NCBI GenBank assembly: GCA_902702965.1
Contig: CACRXP010000384.1
Location: 406,533-470,532, forward strand
Reading direction: 5' to 3'
DNA from: Spirometra erinaceieuropaei
Lineage: Eukaryota > Platyhelminthes > Cestoda > Diphyllobothriidea > Diphyllobothriidae
DNA: 64,000 nucleotides
Positions 24,883 to 37,079 of this stretch are shown here, one piece after another. Position 1 is the stretch's first letter; each line of letters opens with the position of its first letter. The translations under genes and the position numbers were made by a program. A model generated the notes under the pieces. That model saw nothing but the letters and a program-made list of their open reading frames with translations, did not search any database and was not told where the DNA came from.

Positions 24883-26646
24883 TTAACAGGGTAGGGGAAT
24901 TGCCTTCTCTAAATGGGCAAGATTGAAGTCGAGAGTTTTAATTAATATCCCATTAGGAATATTAATATAGGACAAATCAATGTCTCCATGATTTTTATCT
25001 GTCGTCTTTGTTAAAGAAAGACGCTTGATTTGGCAGTTGGAGGTCGAATCATCTTTCCAAACTCTTCCCAAAATTCTCATTTTGATATCAGCAATATGTA
25101 CAATCTTTGTAGTCACAAAATTGTATCTTACGTTCATCCGCTGAAAATGAAATATAAACATTAATATTCGATTTGCCTGAAGAAATACATTTAATTGCGG
25201 AAAACATCAATACAGGCCTGATTTACTGTTTAACGATAAAAGTAACTTACAAAGGTTACTTCGAAAATGACCGGTACAGCGTCCAGACTGCAGTCATATA
25301 TTCCCTCCGAGAAACTGAGCATATGACAATGACTTTGAATTAAATCATCCCCAAATGCCATAGTTAGGGAAAATGCTGATTCATGTCTTGTAATCGAATA
25401 AAGAGATCGATTCATGGTGGCAAAACTGCGATTAAGGAATTCTGCGGCACCATTATCTGTAAAAATAATTTTGGAAGTAAGTAATTACATGTCCTTTATA
25501 GTAAAAATAAAGATAAATGATAATGACCTAAACAGAGGGAAATCCCTGGTTTTTCTTATATTCTGTATGTTAAATTATAAGATTAGAAAATGCTTTATGT
25601 TAACTGAATGAGGGATGACATGCTATTAAGCCATGACATGCAGTTAGTGCGTTCGATACGTAATAATTAAATCCAAATTAGCCACTTTAAATCCCGTTTT
25701 CACATTGGTTTACCACGTAACTTCGTGATCAGTTGAATTTAATATGTTTTATTTGTGTGAACTGACATTTTAGGTAATGGCCCTGGATTAGGATAGTTAT
25801 GAATGATTTTCATGATTTGACATAATGCAAGTTCATAAATAGCGCCCGATCAATACAAGTAAAAGGAATGTAGTATCAGCCTCCCAAGCTCAAGTAATTA
25901 GGAGTCCCACTACAAGATCGAGAATGTAGAAAGTTATTGTGAAGTCCCTAGAATATCCTTTGCATGAGCAGCAGACCAGACCTCTCGGACTACTACTTTT
26001 TACTTATGTTAAAATTACCCGTCATGTGCTACTGGCATAAAGTCTTTCCGTCCATAATGTTTACAATATGAGTCTTAAATGCTTGTACTATTTTTTACTA
26101 TTATAGAATAAACTTTACCATTGTGTATTAGGCTAAATATTTCAGAAAACGATCATGCATGGTATGCAAAATTTAATTCAGATATCATACTGTCACATGG
26201 ATAAGCTTATGGGGTACTAAATCAACAGCAACAATTTATAATGTAAGCTGCTAACTTTAGATTAATATCGACCTAGTACCATAGCGATAATCTAGTGTGC
26301 CAAAAACTCAATCTCCTTAAGCGGACGTAAATGCATTAGATACCTGGCACGCTTTATCCAGTTCAGAAGTCAAATGAGTTTAAATACTGTGGACACGTGA
26401 AGACAATCAGAATCATGATTCACAATTACTAGCATTAAATATCATTCAAACGTTAGATAGGATGCGCTTTGTAGCAAATAGCAATTACTTTCAACATTAG
26501 TTTAAAGAATCTACTAAGAAGCTAGTTAAAAGCAGATATTTTGAAGTACTATTACCTGTTGGCAAATTATATGCCCAAGCTCCTCCTATGTAACAAAAGA
26601 ACAACAATTGTCCGACAATCATTATTAATTTCTTTGCCATCTCCAT
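24883..26646 (-). CDS. secreted cysteine-containing protein family, copy 3 (3 exons)
   Basis: Predicted spliced gene for a 184-residue secreted protein, function unknown. Exon 1 is 26556-26646 (91 bp), with a good signal peptide KKLIMIVGQLLFFCYIGGAW ending AYNLPT plus one base before GTAATA (phase 1). The ATG two codons further in would align better with copies 1 and 5. Intron 1 is 1099 bp, acceptor TTATTTTTACAG. Exon 2 is 25251-25456 (206 bp): NGAAEFLNRSFATMNRSLYS (helix, with NRS glycosylation sites), FSLTMAFGDD, CHMLSFSEGIYDC, IFEVTF before GTAAGT (phase 0). Intron 2 is 110 bp, acceptor TTTCATTTTCAG. Exon 3 is 24883-25140 (258 bp): KIVHIADIKMRILGRV, NCQIKRLSLTK, and a tail helix ending IPLPC-stop. 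It lacks the NRPRIP segment of copies 1 and 5 but keeps all four cysteines. Confidence 0.87.
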
Positions 26647-26687
26647 GAAATCACTGGCAATGACATAAGCCCTCGGAATCCAGAGGT

Positions 26688-26840
26688 TAATTTATTCGCT
26701 TGTGACCAATGAGATTGCACAAATGCATAGTGTTAAAACCAATGACGTAAGCATGTGAAAAACGAAAATGAATGTCAAGGTAAGCAGCGGTGCAAGGGCA
26801 GGCGCGCAAAGTATTCAAAATCGTAAAAGCCAATGAGATG
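26688..26840 (-). promoter_or_regulatory. putative promoter of family copy 3
   Basis: On the gene strand AATAAATTA lies about 45 bp before the ATG (26688-26696), a TATA-like position. Further upstream the plus strand has three copies of CCAATGA (26706, 26739, 26830). The middle one overlaps TGACGTAA, a CRE-like site. CCAAT boxes and CRE-like sites are ordinary promoter elements; their function here is inferred. Confidence 0.35.
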
Positions 26841-26849
26841 CTATTTATC

Positions 26850-29800
26850 ACAAGTATCCTGTTAACTGCATGGTTATCTAGCCTTCAGGATTTATTAAGA
26901 TGGCGTAGAATTTTAGAGTCGGTTTCACAGCAAGGATCATAGCTTAGTGTAAGTGTGTTTTAGGAAAACGATTTAAGTTACTTGACTAAAAGGAGGCGCG
27001 ATCCCCACCTAGAAGTATCACCGCACGTTCTGGTCAGCATTTTATAATCGTCCAGATTGAACAAAATGAAAGGGCAGTGAATCGGATTCCAGGTGCCGCA
27101 GCGTGATCCTAAACCCCGACATGATGCAACACTCCTTATTTTGTCATTATTTTGGGTTCGCATTAAAAGTCGAGCAATTACCGCACATATCCAGCGCATT
27201 TACGGCTTTTCACGCTTTAGAGTCTCACACTGAATTTAATCTGCGTATGAAAAATCCTAAGGAAAGGAGCTTTTTTAATAAATTTTGATAAGATGTTTTA
27301 TGTTAATTAATGTAATGCCAATCAAATATTAATTTTATTTCTGTCAAAAAAAGCATTTTTTGCAAACATGTGCTAGAGAAAGTACAGAAGGATGCTGTGC
27401 GAGCACGTTAATGCACATGAAGCCCTTGGTAGGCTTCGCGCACAATTTATGTAGATTAAAAGTTTTAGTTCTCCAAGGGTAATGAATAATATCTGGAGCG
27501 CAGCATCCCCTCACACTGTGGTGCGGGGTTAGCAAGGCTGATAAATTAGTAATTTTGTGACCTAACCTCAGTGCTATGAGACGATGTTCAAACATGCAAT
27601 CTCAAACGGGTACATTCTTCAGCACCTGTCTGTGTGCAACTTCAAACCGATTTAATTAAACATTAATACTCTGGAATATCCTATTAATTTATTTACTTCT
27701 CCTATTGTTGGGAAAATTTTTAATTTGTGATTTTAAACTCAAGCGAATTCCTCTCCTCTCTCCTCTTCTCTCCTCTAAGGTGGCCAGCACTTCATTGAGT
27801 GTAAAGCTTTTTGATTGATTACAGCTTCTTTATCACCGCTTTTGACAGATTTCCTTGCCGCCCATCACCTCAGAATCTGGCCAATCGCGACTCCTATTAG
27901 ATTAGTTACACCGGCTGGAAGGAGCCTTAATGAGGCCAGCATTGAGGGAGATGTTCGAGTTTACTCACTGAAAAAGATAACTCAAGATACCGGCGACAGA
28001 TTTTTCTTTATAGGAACGTCTCTAGTTCAAAATAAATAGAGGTATCAGTATTCCCTGGACATTCTTAAGTCGACGCTTGATGTATCACCTGAATAGACTA
28101 ACCCAAAAGTCCGAAAGAAGATCCATGATGGTTTTAATAATGGTTTTATAATAATAAATACTAAGTTTGATGGCTCATAACGACGATAAAGAGGCGGAAT
28201 AAAACTAAACGGTAAAAATACTTCAAAATTGATGAAACTACCAGCCTGGTGAATGATATAAACACGACTTGGACTTTTTAAAAGCAATTCAGACAAGAAC
28301 GGAAACATCGGGGATCGAAGGTTGCCACTTCCAACAAACCGTAAGTGCCATTAGGTATCCTTTCAAACGTTTCGTCTTAAACATGTATGCTAGAAGCGAC
28401 ACGTGCCTTCGTCTCCTTTGAGGAAGATTTTTAGACGTTGTACTTGGTAGAATCAGCTTACGCTTTCGCTGCTTACTTTGTGCGAGAAAAATCGGAACGT
28501 ATGAGTCATCTTTCAATTTCGATTACTATAGAGTAGCACCATATAAATAATTTATTTGATTACGCGAATCATTCCCTGTCATATACCTTTTTATGACTTG
28601 CTTGAGGAGGATCGAAGATCCAGTCGTACTCATTTATCAACGGGAAGTTAGCAGTATACAATTTGTTCCACGTTTCGAGCAGTTGCTTTCTTCACTTTCC
28701 GAATCATTTAAGTTACTTGCGTTTTGGCTGTGTACTCGCTCTACATAAACTACGCATTTCAAAAAATTTTTCAAGGCAGACAATAACGAATCATTATTTG
28801 GAGAATGCACTCCTCTCTGATGTACGACTCGAGAAGTGAGACAGGAAAGCGTACAACCGTATCCTTTTTGGCGGATCGTGCTCATTCTACGAGCGTGGGT
28901 CTAACCCGACTTCTAAAATAGAACCGGATGGCTGCACAGTTCTTCTATTTTTTGGTTCAAAAGTAAAAGGAAGTAAAGCAATGCTAGATTTTTAGACCGC
29001 CGGTCTCGCTAATGACAGCGTTACGTCCCTTGTCGCTAGAGGACACTGACACAATCAAACGTTTTCTAATAAGGTCTGGTTACTAGAAAGAAGATAGTAA
29101 CGAACAAAAATGGAAATAAACACTAGCGTGAGTGAAGTCACTGAGATGTTGCGATTACCTCGGCTATCTGCGGCATCTGCTAACCTTTGTCAAATATAGC
29201 AAGTTTGGGATTGATTTCAGACGACCTATGCCAGAATGCCGGAAATTAAAAGCGTATTTTCAACTCATAATTGCTTTCGTGAATGTTTGGAAGATGATAA
29301 AGCAATAAGCGACATCAATGCTCCTCAGTAACATAGAAGGCGGCACTTAACTTTAACAGAATGACTTATATTTCTGAATAATTTATTTCACTCTGTGGCG
29401 TTCGGTTTAACGTATTTTGAAGGAGACCGGTCAAATTTGAGGAAGATTAAACGAGTCCGTTTTCGGCGACAGCATAAACATGTAGGGATCTTTGCAACTA
29501 AAGTTCGCATATACGACTACTGACATCTGTTATTTAGTTTTACAGAGTCTTTCCTGGACCACAAACACTTTACAAATCTTAATGCGACGTAATGCGGAAC
29601 CAGTCAAATTCGCTTTTTGATTAAAAAGTCCCTCTTTAGCTGTGCAGTTTGAAAAAGCAAGTTTTCTTACTAAGAGCACAAAGGGTCAGATATTGTGATC
29701 AGAAATTTCAATAAATGTGTACGTTGCGGTCCTTAGTGGATTATGTGTGGAATGTATGTCCGACCCACTTGTCCGGTGGCACGGATGATCCTGACGAAAC

Positions 29801-30845
29801 GATTTAGGACCTCATGAAAATTGTAGTTTGCAGGGAAGAGCTAATCTTCTCTGTTGCATCTAATCGATATCGAACAATAATCGCCTGTATTCCTTACTAT
29901 AATCGAATTGGATAGTTTTGTCCAAAAATTATATCAATCTAAAATAATCTGATTGCAGACGACAGAGTTTGGAGCCGTGACATGACTTGCAGAGCATCTG
30001 ATGCAAGAACCTCCTGGAATGGTTAAAAACCTATGCCTCGCAACAGGTGGTTGGCCTTCGGCTAGTGAAAAGTTGCAACTAGGTAATACATACGAATTCA
30101 AATCTTTAGAGTTATTTTAGTAACAGTTATGGAGCAGTTGTAGCAGCCATTTCCGTGTCAAATCTTTCTACTGTATACGCGCCACGGCTACGCCCGCTAA
30201 TCCTCGATTTGCACTCCCGTCCACGCCACACTCCTGGTCGATAATTTGCCACTACCCTCACGTGCCCTCGAAGCCAATCAATTCGATCTCTTTCGCTGAC
30301 CGGTAACATGCGCACATATGGGACGCCGCCGTTGCGGACGTGATTTTGAACAGACAGGACAGAGGCAAGTAGGGAAAACCCTTTTTGGTGGTAGCGACAC
30401 GGTAATGGCTCCGCAACTGACGCTCTCTAGAACGAACGTTCAACTTTGACACAAGCATACAGCCAACTTACGGCTACCTGCCCTGTGTACAGAATAAACC
30501 CGTTCTCACAACCTCCTGGCTTCTGTCACTAGATGGAGCAAAGTTATTGTATGTGGTTTAAGTTGATCTCACGTCCTTGATCACTACACATTAACCATTT
30601 GCTATTTCCAAGACCACTTCCTAAGGAATGGCCATGAGAAAACGTTTAAAGCTTTATGGTTATGTTTTATTTCCCATTCATCTGGAGAACCCACAGAGGG
30701 AAACCGAAGAGGGTATGGCAAACCATATCATATATTAAGAAAACTTCAAACGTGGTCGAGTGTATCCCTGTGGGAGTAAGTTTTCAAATGACACACAGGT
30801 ACTAGAGCTACCGTGGGCAAGAGGCTCATGAAAAGCATTGGCACT
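26850..30845. other. long stretch without a recognised gene
   Basis: Chance frames only. A pyrimidine microsatellite sits at 27749-27775. The patch at 30130-30460 is GC-rich and has overlapping frames on the minus strand, but no homology I can name. Confidence 0.4.
27749..27775. repeat. CTCCT pyrimidine microsatellite
   Basis: About 27 bases of imperfect CTCTCCTCT repeats on the plus strand, without purines. Confidence 0.8.
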
Positions 30846-30849
30846 CGCG

Positions 30850-30970
30850 TGGGGCGTACTGTATTTCGCACACAGACTGTCGCCGTAATGACACAGGTCA
30901 CACCACAAACATGCTTGAATGGCGCATAAACGAATATAAGCTGGCTGACGCGGTGGCGAATTATAACCAG
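30850..30970 (+). pseudogene. Penelope-like element endonuclease fragment
   Basis: The frame reads MLEWRINEYKLADAVANYNQ, matching the R(I/M)xEHKLAVRR segment of Penelope GIY-YIG domains, such as TRIQEHKLAARRGDELSKVA at 46.5 kb. It ends about 20 bp before a large palindrome. Confidence 0.5.
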
Positions 30971-30992
30971 TGGCTGCCCGTACCTCTGAAAT

Positions 30993-31228
30993 GGATCATC
31001 AGTTTAACTTCCCAGTCAAAACGAAAGTCACATGCACCAAAAACATGACGAGCCGTGAATTAATTACAGACTAAATCTTTGTCCACATCCAGTCGCAAAT
31101 TTATAATGAGCTCATTATAAATTTGCGACTGGATGTGGACAAAGATTTAGTCTTTAATTAATTCACGGCTCGTCATGTTTTTGGTGCATGTGACTTTCGT
31201 TTTGACTGGGAAGTTAAACTGATGATCC
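30993..31228. repeat. 236-bp near-perfect palindrome without spacer
   Basis: Two 118-bp arms meet at 31110/31111 (centre TTATAATGAG/CTCATTATAA). The left arm begins GGATCATCAGTTTAACTTCC and the right arm ends with its complement. I found a single mismatch: left ATTACAGACT against right AGTCTTTAAT. No spacer, no open frame. Confidence 0.95.
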
Positions 31229-31424
31229 TTTTCAATAATGTCAAGAAAAAAATTTTCACCGGGTAAAAAATCAACAGTTCATTGACTGAAAATGTAACGG
31301 CAGATCGGAATCAATATCATTCCGCATAGGAAATGATTTTAAAGAAAATGTGTAAACTTTTAAAAGTCAGTGTTTTAGAAGACAGCATTGGCTACCAAAC
31401 GTAGTGCACAACATAATACAGTAG

Positions 31425-32385
31425 GTGGGCTAAATCATGAAATGTCAACCAAAAGTACAAAATGCGTTTTCGTTTAGAATAGATTAATCAAGTACGTTGT
31501 AACATAATTCATCACGCTGCATAATCCAGCACTAAGTCTGTTACCTCAGGATTCAGGCCTTTGAACGAATTTTTCTGTAGCTGCAGAGAAACTGCACGCT
31601 TCACAAACTGACTACATATTTAGCAGGCATGTGTCTCCCTGATTTTCGATGTCCTAAAAAATTCAATTATAAGCCTAGGAAAGAATGCATACATATATTT
31701 ATTATCTTGTTCGTTTGGTGGAAAATTACATCTTTTTTAAAATGTGTACCCAAGAAAAAGGAAAGCCTTGTGTTTAAAAACCGCTTGAATTCCCGAATAA
31801 TGTTAAAATCCACTTGCCGACCTCCAAACAAACACTTGTTTCTTTTCTACGTACGAAAAACCATCAGTTTTCTCTCCGATATTAGGGGGAGTCTATACGA
31901 AGTTCGTAAAATTTTGCAGGGGATTTGAGCTATACTGTTAACTCTACAAGGCACATTGGTAAATGCAGAGACCTGACGTTTTATAAATGGTCATTTTACG
32001 GTATTCGAAATGTCGAAATTAGAAACATTTTTAAAAAACGGAGTATTGCCATGCCTTGAGTATAAAATATAAAGTGGTTGTAATTGTCTACCAAATAACT
32101 AACAAAATACATGTTTTTATGCATGGATTATATGAAATAAAATTGAATCTTTAGGGCATCGAAAATAAATGAGAAAAGTGCGTGCTACTTAAGAAGTAAA
32201 TTTTGCAGTGTTAAGCCTTTGCTGCAGTCGTACGGACATTTTTAAAAAAAGACCTACGTCGTGAGGTAACCGACTCATTGGTAGCTTATACTGTATAATT
32301 GTTAATTTTATAACCCTAGATATTTAATTTTTTCGAAACGATAACGCATTTCGGAAACTTGGTTGACATTTCAGGCTTTTCCTCA
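31425..32385. repeat. full-length but diverged MITE relic
   Basis: Begins ATCATGAAATGTCAACC with AATGCGTTTTCG, and ends ATAACGCATTTCGGAAAC with TTGACATTTCAGG, which is an inverted version of its start. This is the same layout as the MITEs at 34051 and 38342. Internal landmarks (CATTGGTAAATGCAGAG, CCTTGAGTATAAAATATAAAG, AGGGCATCGAAAATAAATGAG) are shared with the copy that the LINE at 54.7 kb interrupts. The outer terminal bases are too decayed to define. Confidence 0.7.
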
Positions 32386-32389
32386 CCTA

Positions 32390-33280
32390 CTGTATTTTCT
32401 GCCCAATAAAGCGCACTATAAAAGAACCAATTTTAACAAAGGCGTATTTTGACGGCCCGCTTAAATACGTGCAGTAAGAAGCCAACAGCACGGCGAATCT
32501 GGACTATTATTGAATTATGACTTGCCAAGTTCAGTTCTCCTACTATTCTTAGGTAATCATTTCTAGTGGGAGCGTCTGTCGAATTTGTTGGCTAACATTT
32601 CACAATATCAGTCAGTGGAGGTAGTGATCATTTTCATATACAATTGTTTTTCTGCCTCTAATGACCGTCAGTGGTCTGATGCACCGATTGACTTATACGG
32701 TCGATTTCTTGAGTAACTTTGATTAATAAGCGACTTTGAGCAAATTTTCGGATGACTTTCGCCTCCTTTGATGTCTTTTTATCTAAGGTCTATGAAACAA
32801 AGTAAGAGAGCGTCCAATTGTTTATTTCTCATGTCGCAATAACCTTGATTGTTTACATAAAAAGCGTGGTAATTATTTGTAATTATGAACGACTTATGAG
32901 ATCCAAATTATGTTTTTAGTATTTTTAATTAAATCCTTTATATATAAATATTGAAGCAGTAATAGAAATGCTGACTACTACTGTTATTTTGCAAATACGT
33001 CAAAGTGAGTCATTCATTCCCGCGAAAAACTGATTTACGATTGAAAATTTACTACTGCAACAAACAACTTCAGACCCTTAAAAAGTGCCTCCAGAAGTAG
33101 GAACATATCAGCCTTTCGATTAAAATGTCATATTTAAATTTCCTCCGCCGCAATAAGGACGGACGTTCTTATTCGGCATGTGACGCATCTATACCAATAC
33201 GTGTTGACCAGAAGAAGAAGCAATCGCTGGATTAAGGGTTTTATCCGCCTGACGTTTTGGAGTCTCACTTGAATACAGCA
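32390..33280. other. no recognised feature
   Basis: AT-rich; nothing supported. Confidence 0.4.
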
Positions 33281-33285
33281 TCAGC

Positions 33286-33421
33286 GACAGTGGCAGAAAA
33301 GGGTGACTTGTGCACAGGAAGTTGCAGTATTTATAGGATGCAGTAGCTGTGGTAACGCAATGACCGCATCCTACAAATACAGCAGCTTCCTGTACACGAT
33401 TCACCCTTTTCTGCCACTGTC
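33286..33421. repeat. fold-back element, 56-bp arms
   Basis: Arms 33286-33341 and 33366-33421 are reverse complements with about six mismatches, separated by 24 bases. The left arm starts GACAGTGGCAGAAAAGGGTG and the right arm ends with its complement. Frames on both strands reading through the arms are by-products of the symmetry. Confidence 0.9.
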
Positions 33422-34050
33422 TCTGAAGAGCCATGGAGAATTAATCACTTCTTTCAAGATTTCTTCTACAGAGAAAACAACGCAGTTATTTGTTATTCCG
33501 CTAAGGACTATATATTCATATCGTAAAAATGTCAAAAATATAAGAAAATACGGAGAGAAAAAGCTTGGAAATTTAATCTTTTTCGGTTGACAACCGAATC
33601 CCAACTGCACATTGTTTTTATCAATCTAGCTTACCTTTGTGGACGGAAACGTACGAAATATACGACGAAGGGACCAAAATTATTATATATTGGCCTCCAA
33701 ATGCAACAATTGTCATCTTTGAATATCGTTGATGACTTCGGTGCAGAATATACGTCAGATTTTTATTCTTTTCGCAAAAGTGATGATGTTCGGTATAGGG
33801 AGCCTCACAATTTCAATTCGAACATGAAAGGCAAAAACGTTACATTATAATAAGAGGAACAGGCAAATTGATGCAAAAATATGGGAATTCTCACGTGAAT
33901 AGAAAACATAAAAGACAGCTGTTTATTCGAGTTCATCTGCTTCTAAAAGGGCGATTTAAACAGTCGAGCGACTGATTGCTCCCCAGGCGAATACAAGAGC
34001 GCTATCAAATCTAAAAAAAATAAAACAAAGAGACATCGACCTCTAGCACA

Positions 34051-35040
34051 TAGTGCATGACCTATCTCATGAAATGTTGGCTGAAATTCTGAGAGGCGTT
34101 TTCCATTAGGAAGGATTACTTGGTCGCGGTTGTGTTAGTGATTATCTAAAGGCATACTCTTATAACATTTTAGACTTGGCAGGATGTCGGCTTTTAAACG
34201 CCCCTTTTTGATCTCCTGTAGAAAGACTGCACGGGAAAAATGACTACTTATGTAGCATGCATTTTTCCCATTGATTTTCGATGCTCTTGGAAATTCAAAT
34301 ATATTGTACAGAAACCACAAACAAAAATATGCTTTTTTTAGTCAATCAATAGAAAATCACGTCTTCTTTATATTTTATACTTAAGGAAGAGGATAAATAG
34401 GTTTTAAAAAAATTTCTAATTATAAGACTTTTTAAGACCGCGATATGTCCATTCACATAGCATCGTACCTGGTCGTTTACCACTGCTCTTCATGAAATGT
34501 ACAACATGGTCCGCATTTATCGCAAAATCTTATGGACTCTGTATGATATCTCTTTAATGACATAGAAAAATATGTGATTTTCTTTACGCGGAACGCATGC
34601 ACTTTGTAGAGTGTAATCACTAAGCGCTAATGCAACGAATGATCAGGCTCCAAATTTTTCAGCAATTAGAAAACTTTTTAAAACCTAATTATACTCCTTC
34701 CTTAAGTATAAAATATAAAGTAGAGGTGATTTTTAATTAATTGACTAAAAGAAAGCATATTTTTGTTTGTGGTTTTTATAAAATATATTTCAATTTCCAA
34801 TACCATCGAAACTCAATGGGAAAAATGCATGCTACTTAAGTAGTCATTTTTTTACCGAGCGCGCTTTCTACAGTAGATTGAAAAGAACGGCATTTAAAAG
34901 CCGACATCTTGCAGAGTCCGAAATGTTATAAGAGTATGTCGCATGATAGTCAGTATCACAACCGCGACCAAGTAATCCTTCCTAATCGAAAACGCATTTC
35001 AGAATTTCAGCCAACATTTCATGAAATAGGTCACGCACTG
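34051..35040. repeat. MITE copy M1 (about 990 bp, long terminal inverted repeats)
   Basis: The ends are inverted repeats: left TAGTGCATGACCTATCTCAT, right the complement of CAGTGCGTGACCTATTTCAT. Similarity between the two halves continues inward for over 200 bp (CTTGGTCGCGGTTGTG, TACTCTTATAACATTT, GATGTCGGCTTTTAA). No transposase frame. The near-identical copy M2 lies 3.3 kb downstream in the opposite orientation. Terminal CAGTGC and the TA seen flanking M2 point to the Tc1/mariner superfamily for the enzyme that moves it. Confidence 0.9.
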
Positions 35041-35044
35041 AAGT

Positions 35045-36515
35045 TGTGACTCATTTATTAAATAGCAGCCACCGTGCGGACGCCAGTGGTTTTTTTTCTG
35101 ATAAGTCTTTAAAGTGCGAGTAGGTACTAGAAGTTCCCGCGGTAGCAGACACTTGCGACGACAAAGTCAGGGGTCGTACCGCCAGTTGACCCAGTCATGT
35201 GCTGGCAGAAATGGTTCATTTATGTACTCAGCATACCCTGAACCGAAATGAACCTAGCACTTCCATACCCTCATTCCGTTACGTCACGCTCCAGCGACAA
35301 AACATATACGCTACTGACTTCTAATTTTCTGCAAAATTAACTGCGAACTCTGAGTAGATTAGTATATTCAGGTGTTTATACACATAGACTAAATTTCGAC
35401 GTGGGAATATGTGTGTCGAACTCAAGCAGCCGCGGCGGATAACCGCGTAATATTCACTTAATTTTGACAGAAAACTTGCGGTATATTTTTGATAGAAGGA
35501 TACCATATGTGCACCATAGGTGCTAAATAAAAGTCAGACTACAAACGTGTTTCGCCGAGAATTTACAGCCGCATGACATAACTACGAAGGTTTCTGCTCG
35601 TTAAGAAGGCCTTCAGCGTTCCCCGTCTGTTTTCTGGCAGGCAGTCCAATCTTGAAATCAATACTTTTTAATTTCAACGGAAAGTAATTGCAAAACTAGC
35701 GTAGATCAGTATATTCGAGGGTATGGCTAGTGTTCTTTCGCCCATATATTCCATCAACTTTGGGTGTACGTCAATAGGTCCTTACATACACTGGTTGTTA
35801 CGGGATTTCAGAAAATATAAGCGTACATATTTTTGACAGCAAACACTGCCGAGCAAACGCAAAACCCCACCACAGTGATTGCCGACAAGGACGCTCTGTT
35901 GATTAGGGGATAATCTCGAGGCGACTCTTCGAGTGAACGCTTATGAAGAAGCGTTGACCAACTCGTCCCACGACCTGTTTCGACATCATGGTTCGGATAT
36001 TACACTTTACTTACCACTGTTTACGAGGAGAAGTCATAAACAGTTAACAATCCCAGACAAAGTAAATGTGCATCTGCCCCTTTACTTGCTTCTAGCGGGC
36101 GGGTTATGTTGTTCGCGCACGTCGGCGACTATTCAAGACAATATGGGGACACCTCTCAGTATGGTTGAAAAAAGACAACGTTAGAGCATGAACTGTGCCG
36201 TTCCTGCACATGTTGATATCGGGCATCAATAGGGTGCCAGCGAAACTCCTTGTGCATATTATTAGATACCCTGGAGCTGCCTTAGTTTACTTGGCCAGCG
36301 TCTATTAGAAATAGCAGAAGCTTATGCTATCAGGTCATGAAGGCTAGTCATGTCTGCGTATAAGAGCTTCGTTTATGCTCCGCACTTAACTTGGCCAAAC
36401 GTCGACTAACTACATGCAACTCTTCGAGTGCTTCCGTTCTGCTGAGGTCTTTTTTCTGACTAATATAACGTTCCCACTCTGTATATTCACAAGCGTCATC
36501 TGAACGTAAGACAAA
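35045..36515. other. no recognised gene
   Basis: A short diverged direct repeat is visible: GTAGATTAGTATATTCAG near 35352 and GTAGATCAGTATATTCGAG near 35700, each after an AAAATTAACTG/AAAACTAGC context. Otherwise nothing. Confidence 0.4.
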
Positions 36516-36519
36516 ACTA

Positions 36520-37075
36520 TTTCGTTTGCTTTAGTCAGTGCCATTTTTATTTACTCCCGTTCCGATACAGCTCTACTGATCTGAGTAGAATTTATCGAAA
36601 GAAAACTTATGCTCGCTACCTAATCCATTGGCCAATGACATCGGGTTTTCGCAACTCCTATCTACAGCATCGAGCTGTAAAATAGTCGTTTTAGTCGTCG
36701 TATCAGCAAGCATTACAGGCATCACTTGGCGCTGCGTTTTAGAACAATGGACTACATCCATCACACCATCACGCCCCCCCCCTCCTCCATAACCCTACAG
36801 CACCCTCTATCTTAAGACGAAACTAATTCGAATTTTTTGGTAACTGAATTTTTGTTTGATGCTCTGATCATATAGATAACTGACCTAAGTAGAATTTATC
36901 GGAAGGAAACGTATGCTCACAAGCTATTTCGCTGGCCAGTGCCGTGGAAATTTTTGGAACTCTTATCTACAGCAGCCTATCCTAAAATATGCTTTTAAAT
37001 GAATATCCTTAAATATAAGAGGCATAAGTTAGCAGTGAATTTTAGGATAAAGGATTACATCCGCCCTGACATCAA
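36520..37075. repeat. diverged tandem duplication, two units of about 250-310 bp
   Basis: Unit 1 has AGTAGAATTTATCGAAAGAA, TTATGCTCGCTACC, CTATCTACAGCATCGAGCTG and GGACTACATCC. Unit 2 has AGTAGAATTTATCGGAAGGA, GTATGCTCACAAGC, TTATCTACAGCAGCCTATCC and GGATTACATCC in the same order. The C-run (CGCCCCCCCCCCTCCTCC) near 36772 lies at the end of unit 1. Confidence 0.75.
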
Positions 37076-37079
37076 CGTC

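Noticed and set aside
33189..33434. Cysteine-rich frames on both strands over the 33.3-kb fold-back
   Set aside because: The mirrored peptides are a by-product of the inverted repeat and there is no independent support.
33590..33760. Minus-strand ATG with MTIVAFGGQYIIILVPSSYI and a phase-1 GTAAGC donor, a possible extra signal-peptide exon
   Set aside because: No similarity to the family leaders, no positive N-terminus, and no exon 2 or 3 homologue on the minus strand below it. The plus-strand frame over the same bases (IIIYWPPNATIVIFEYR) is equally plausible, so neither is supported.
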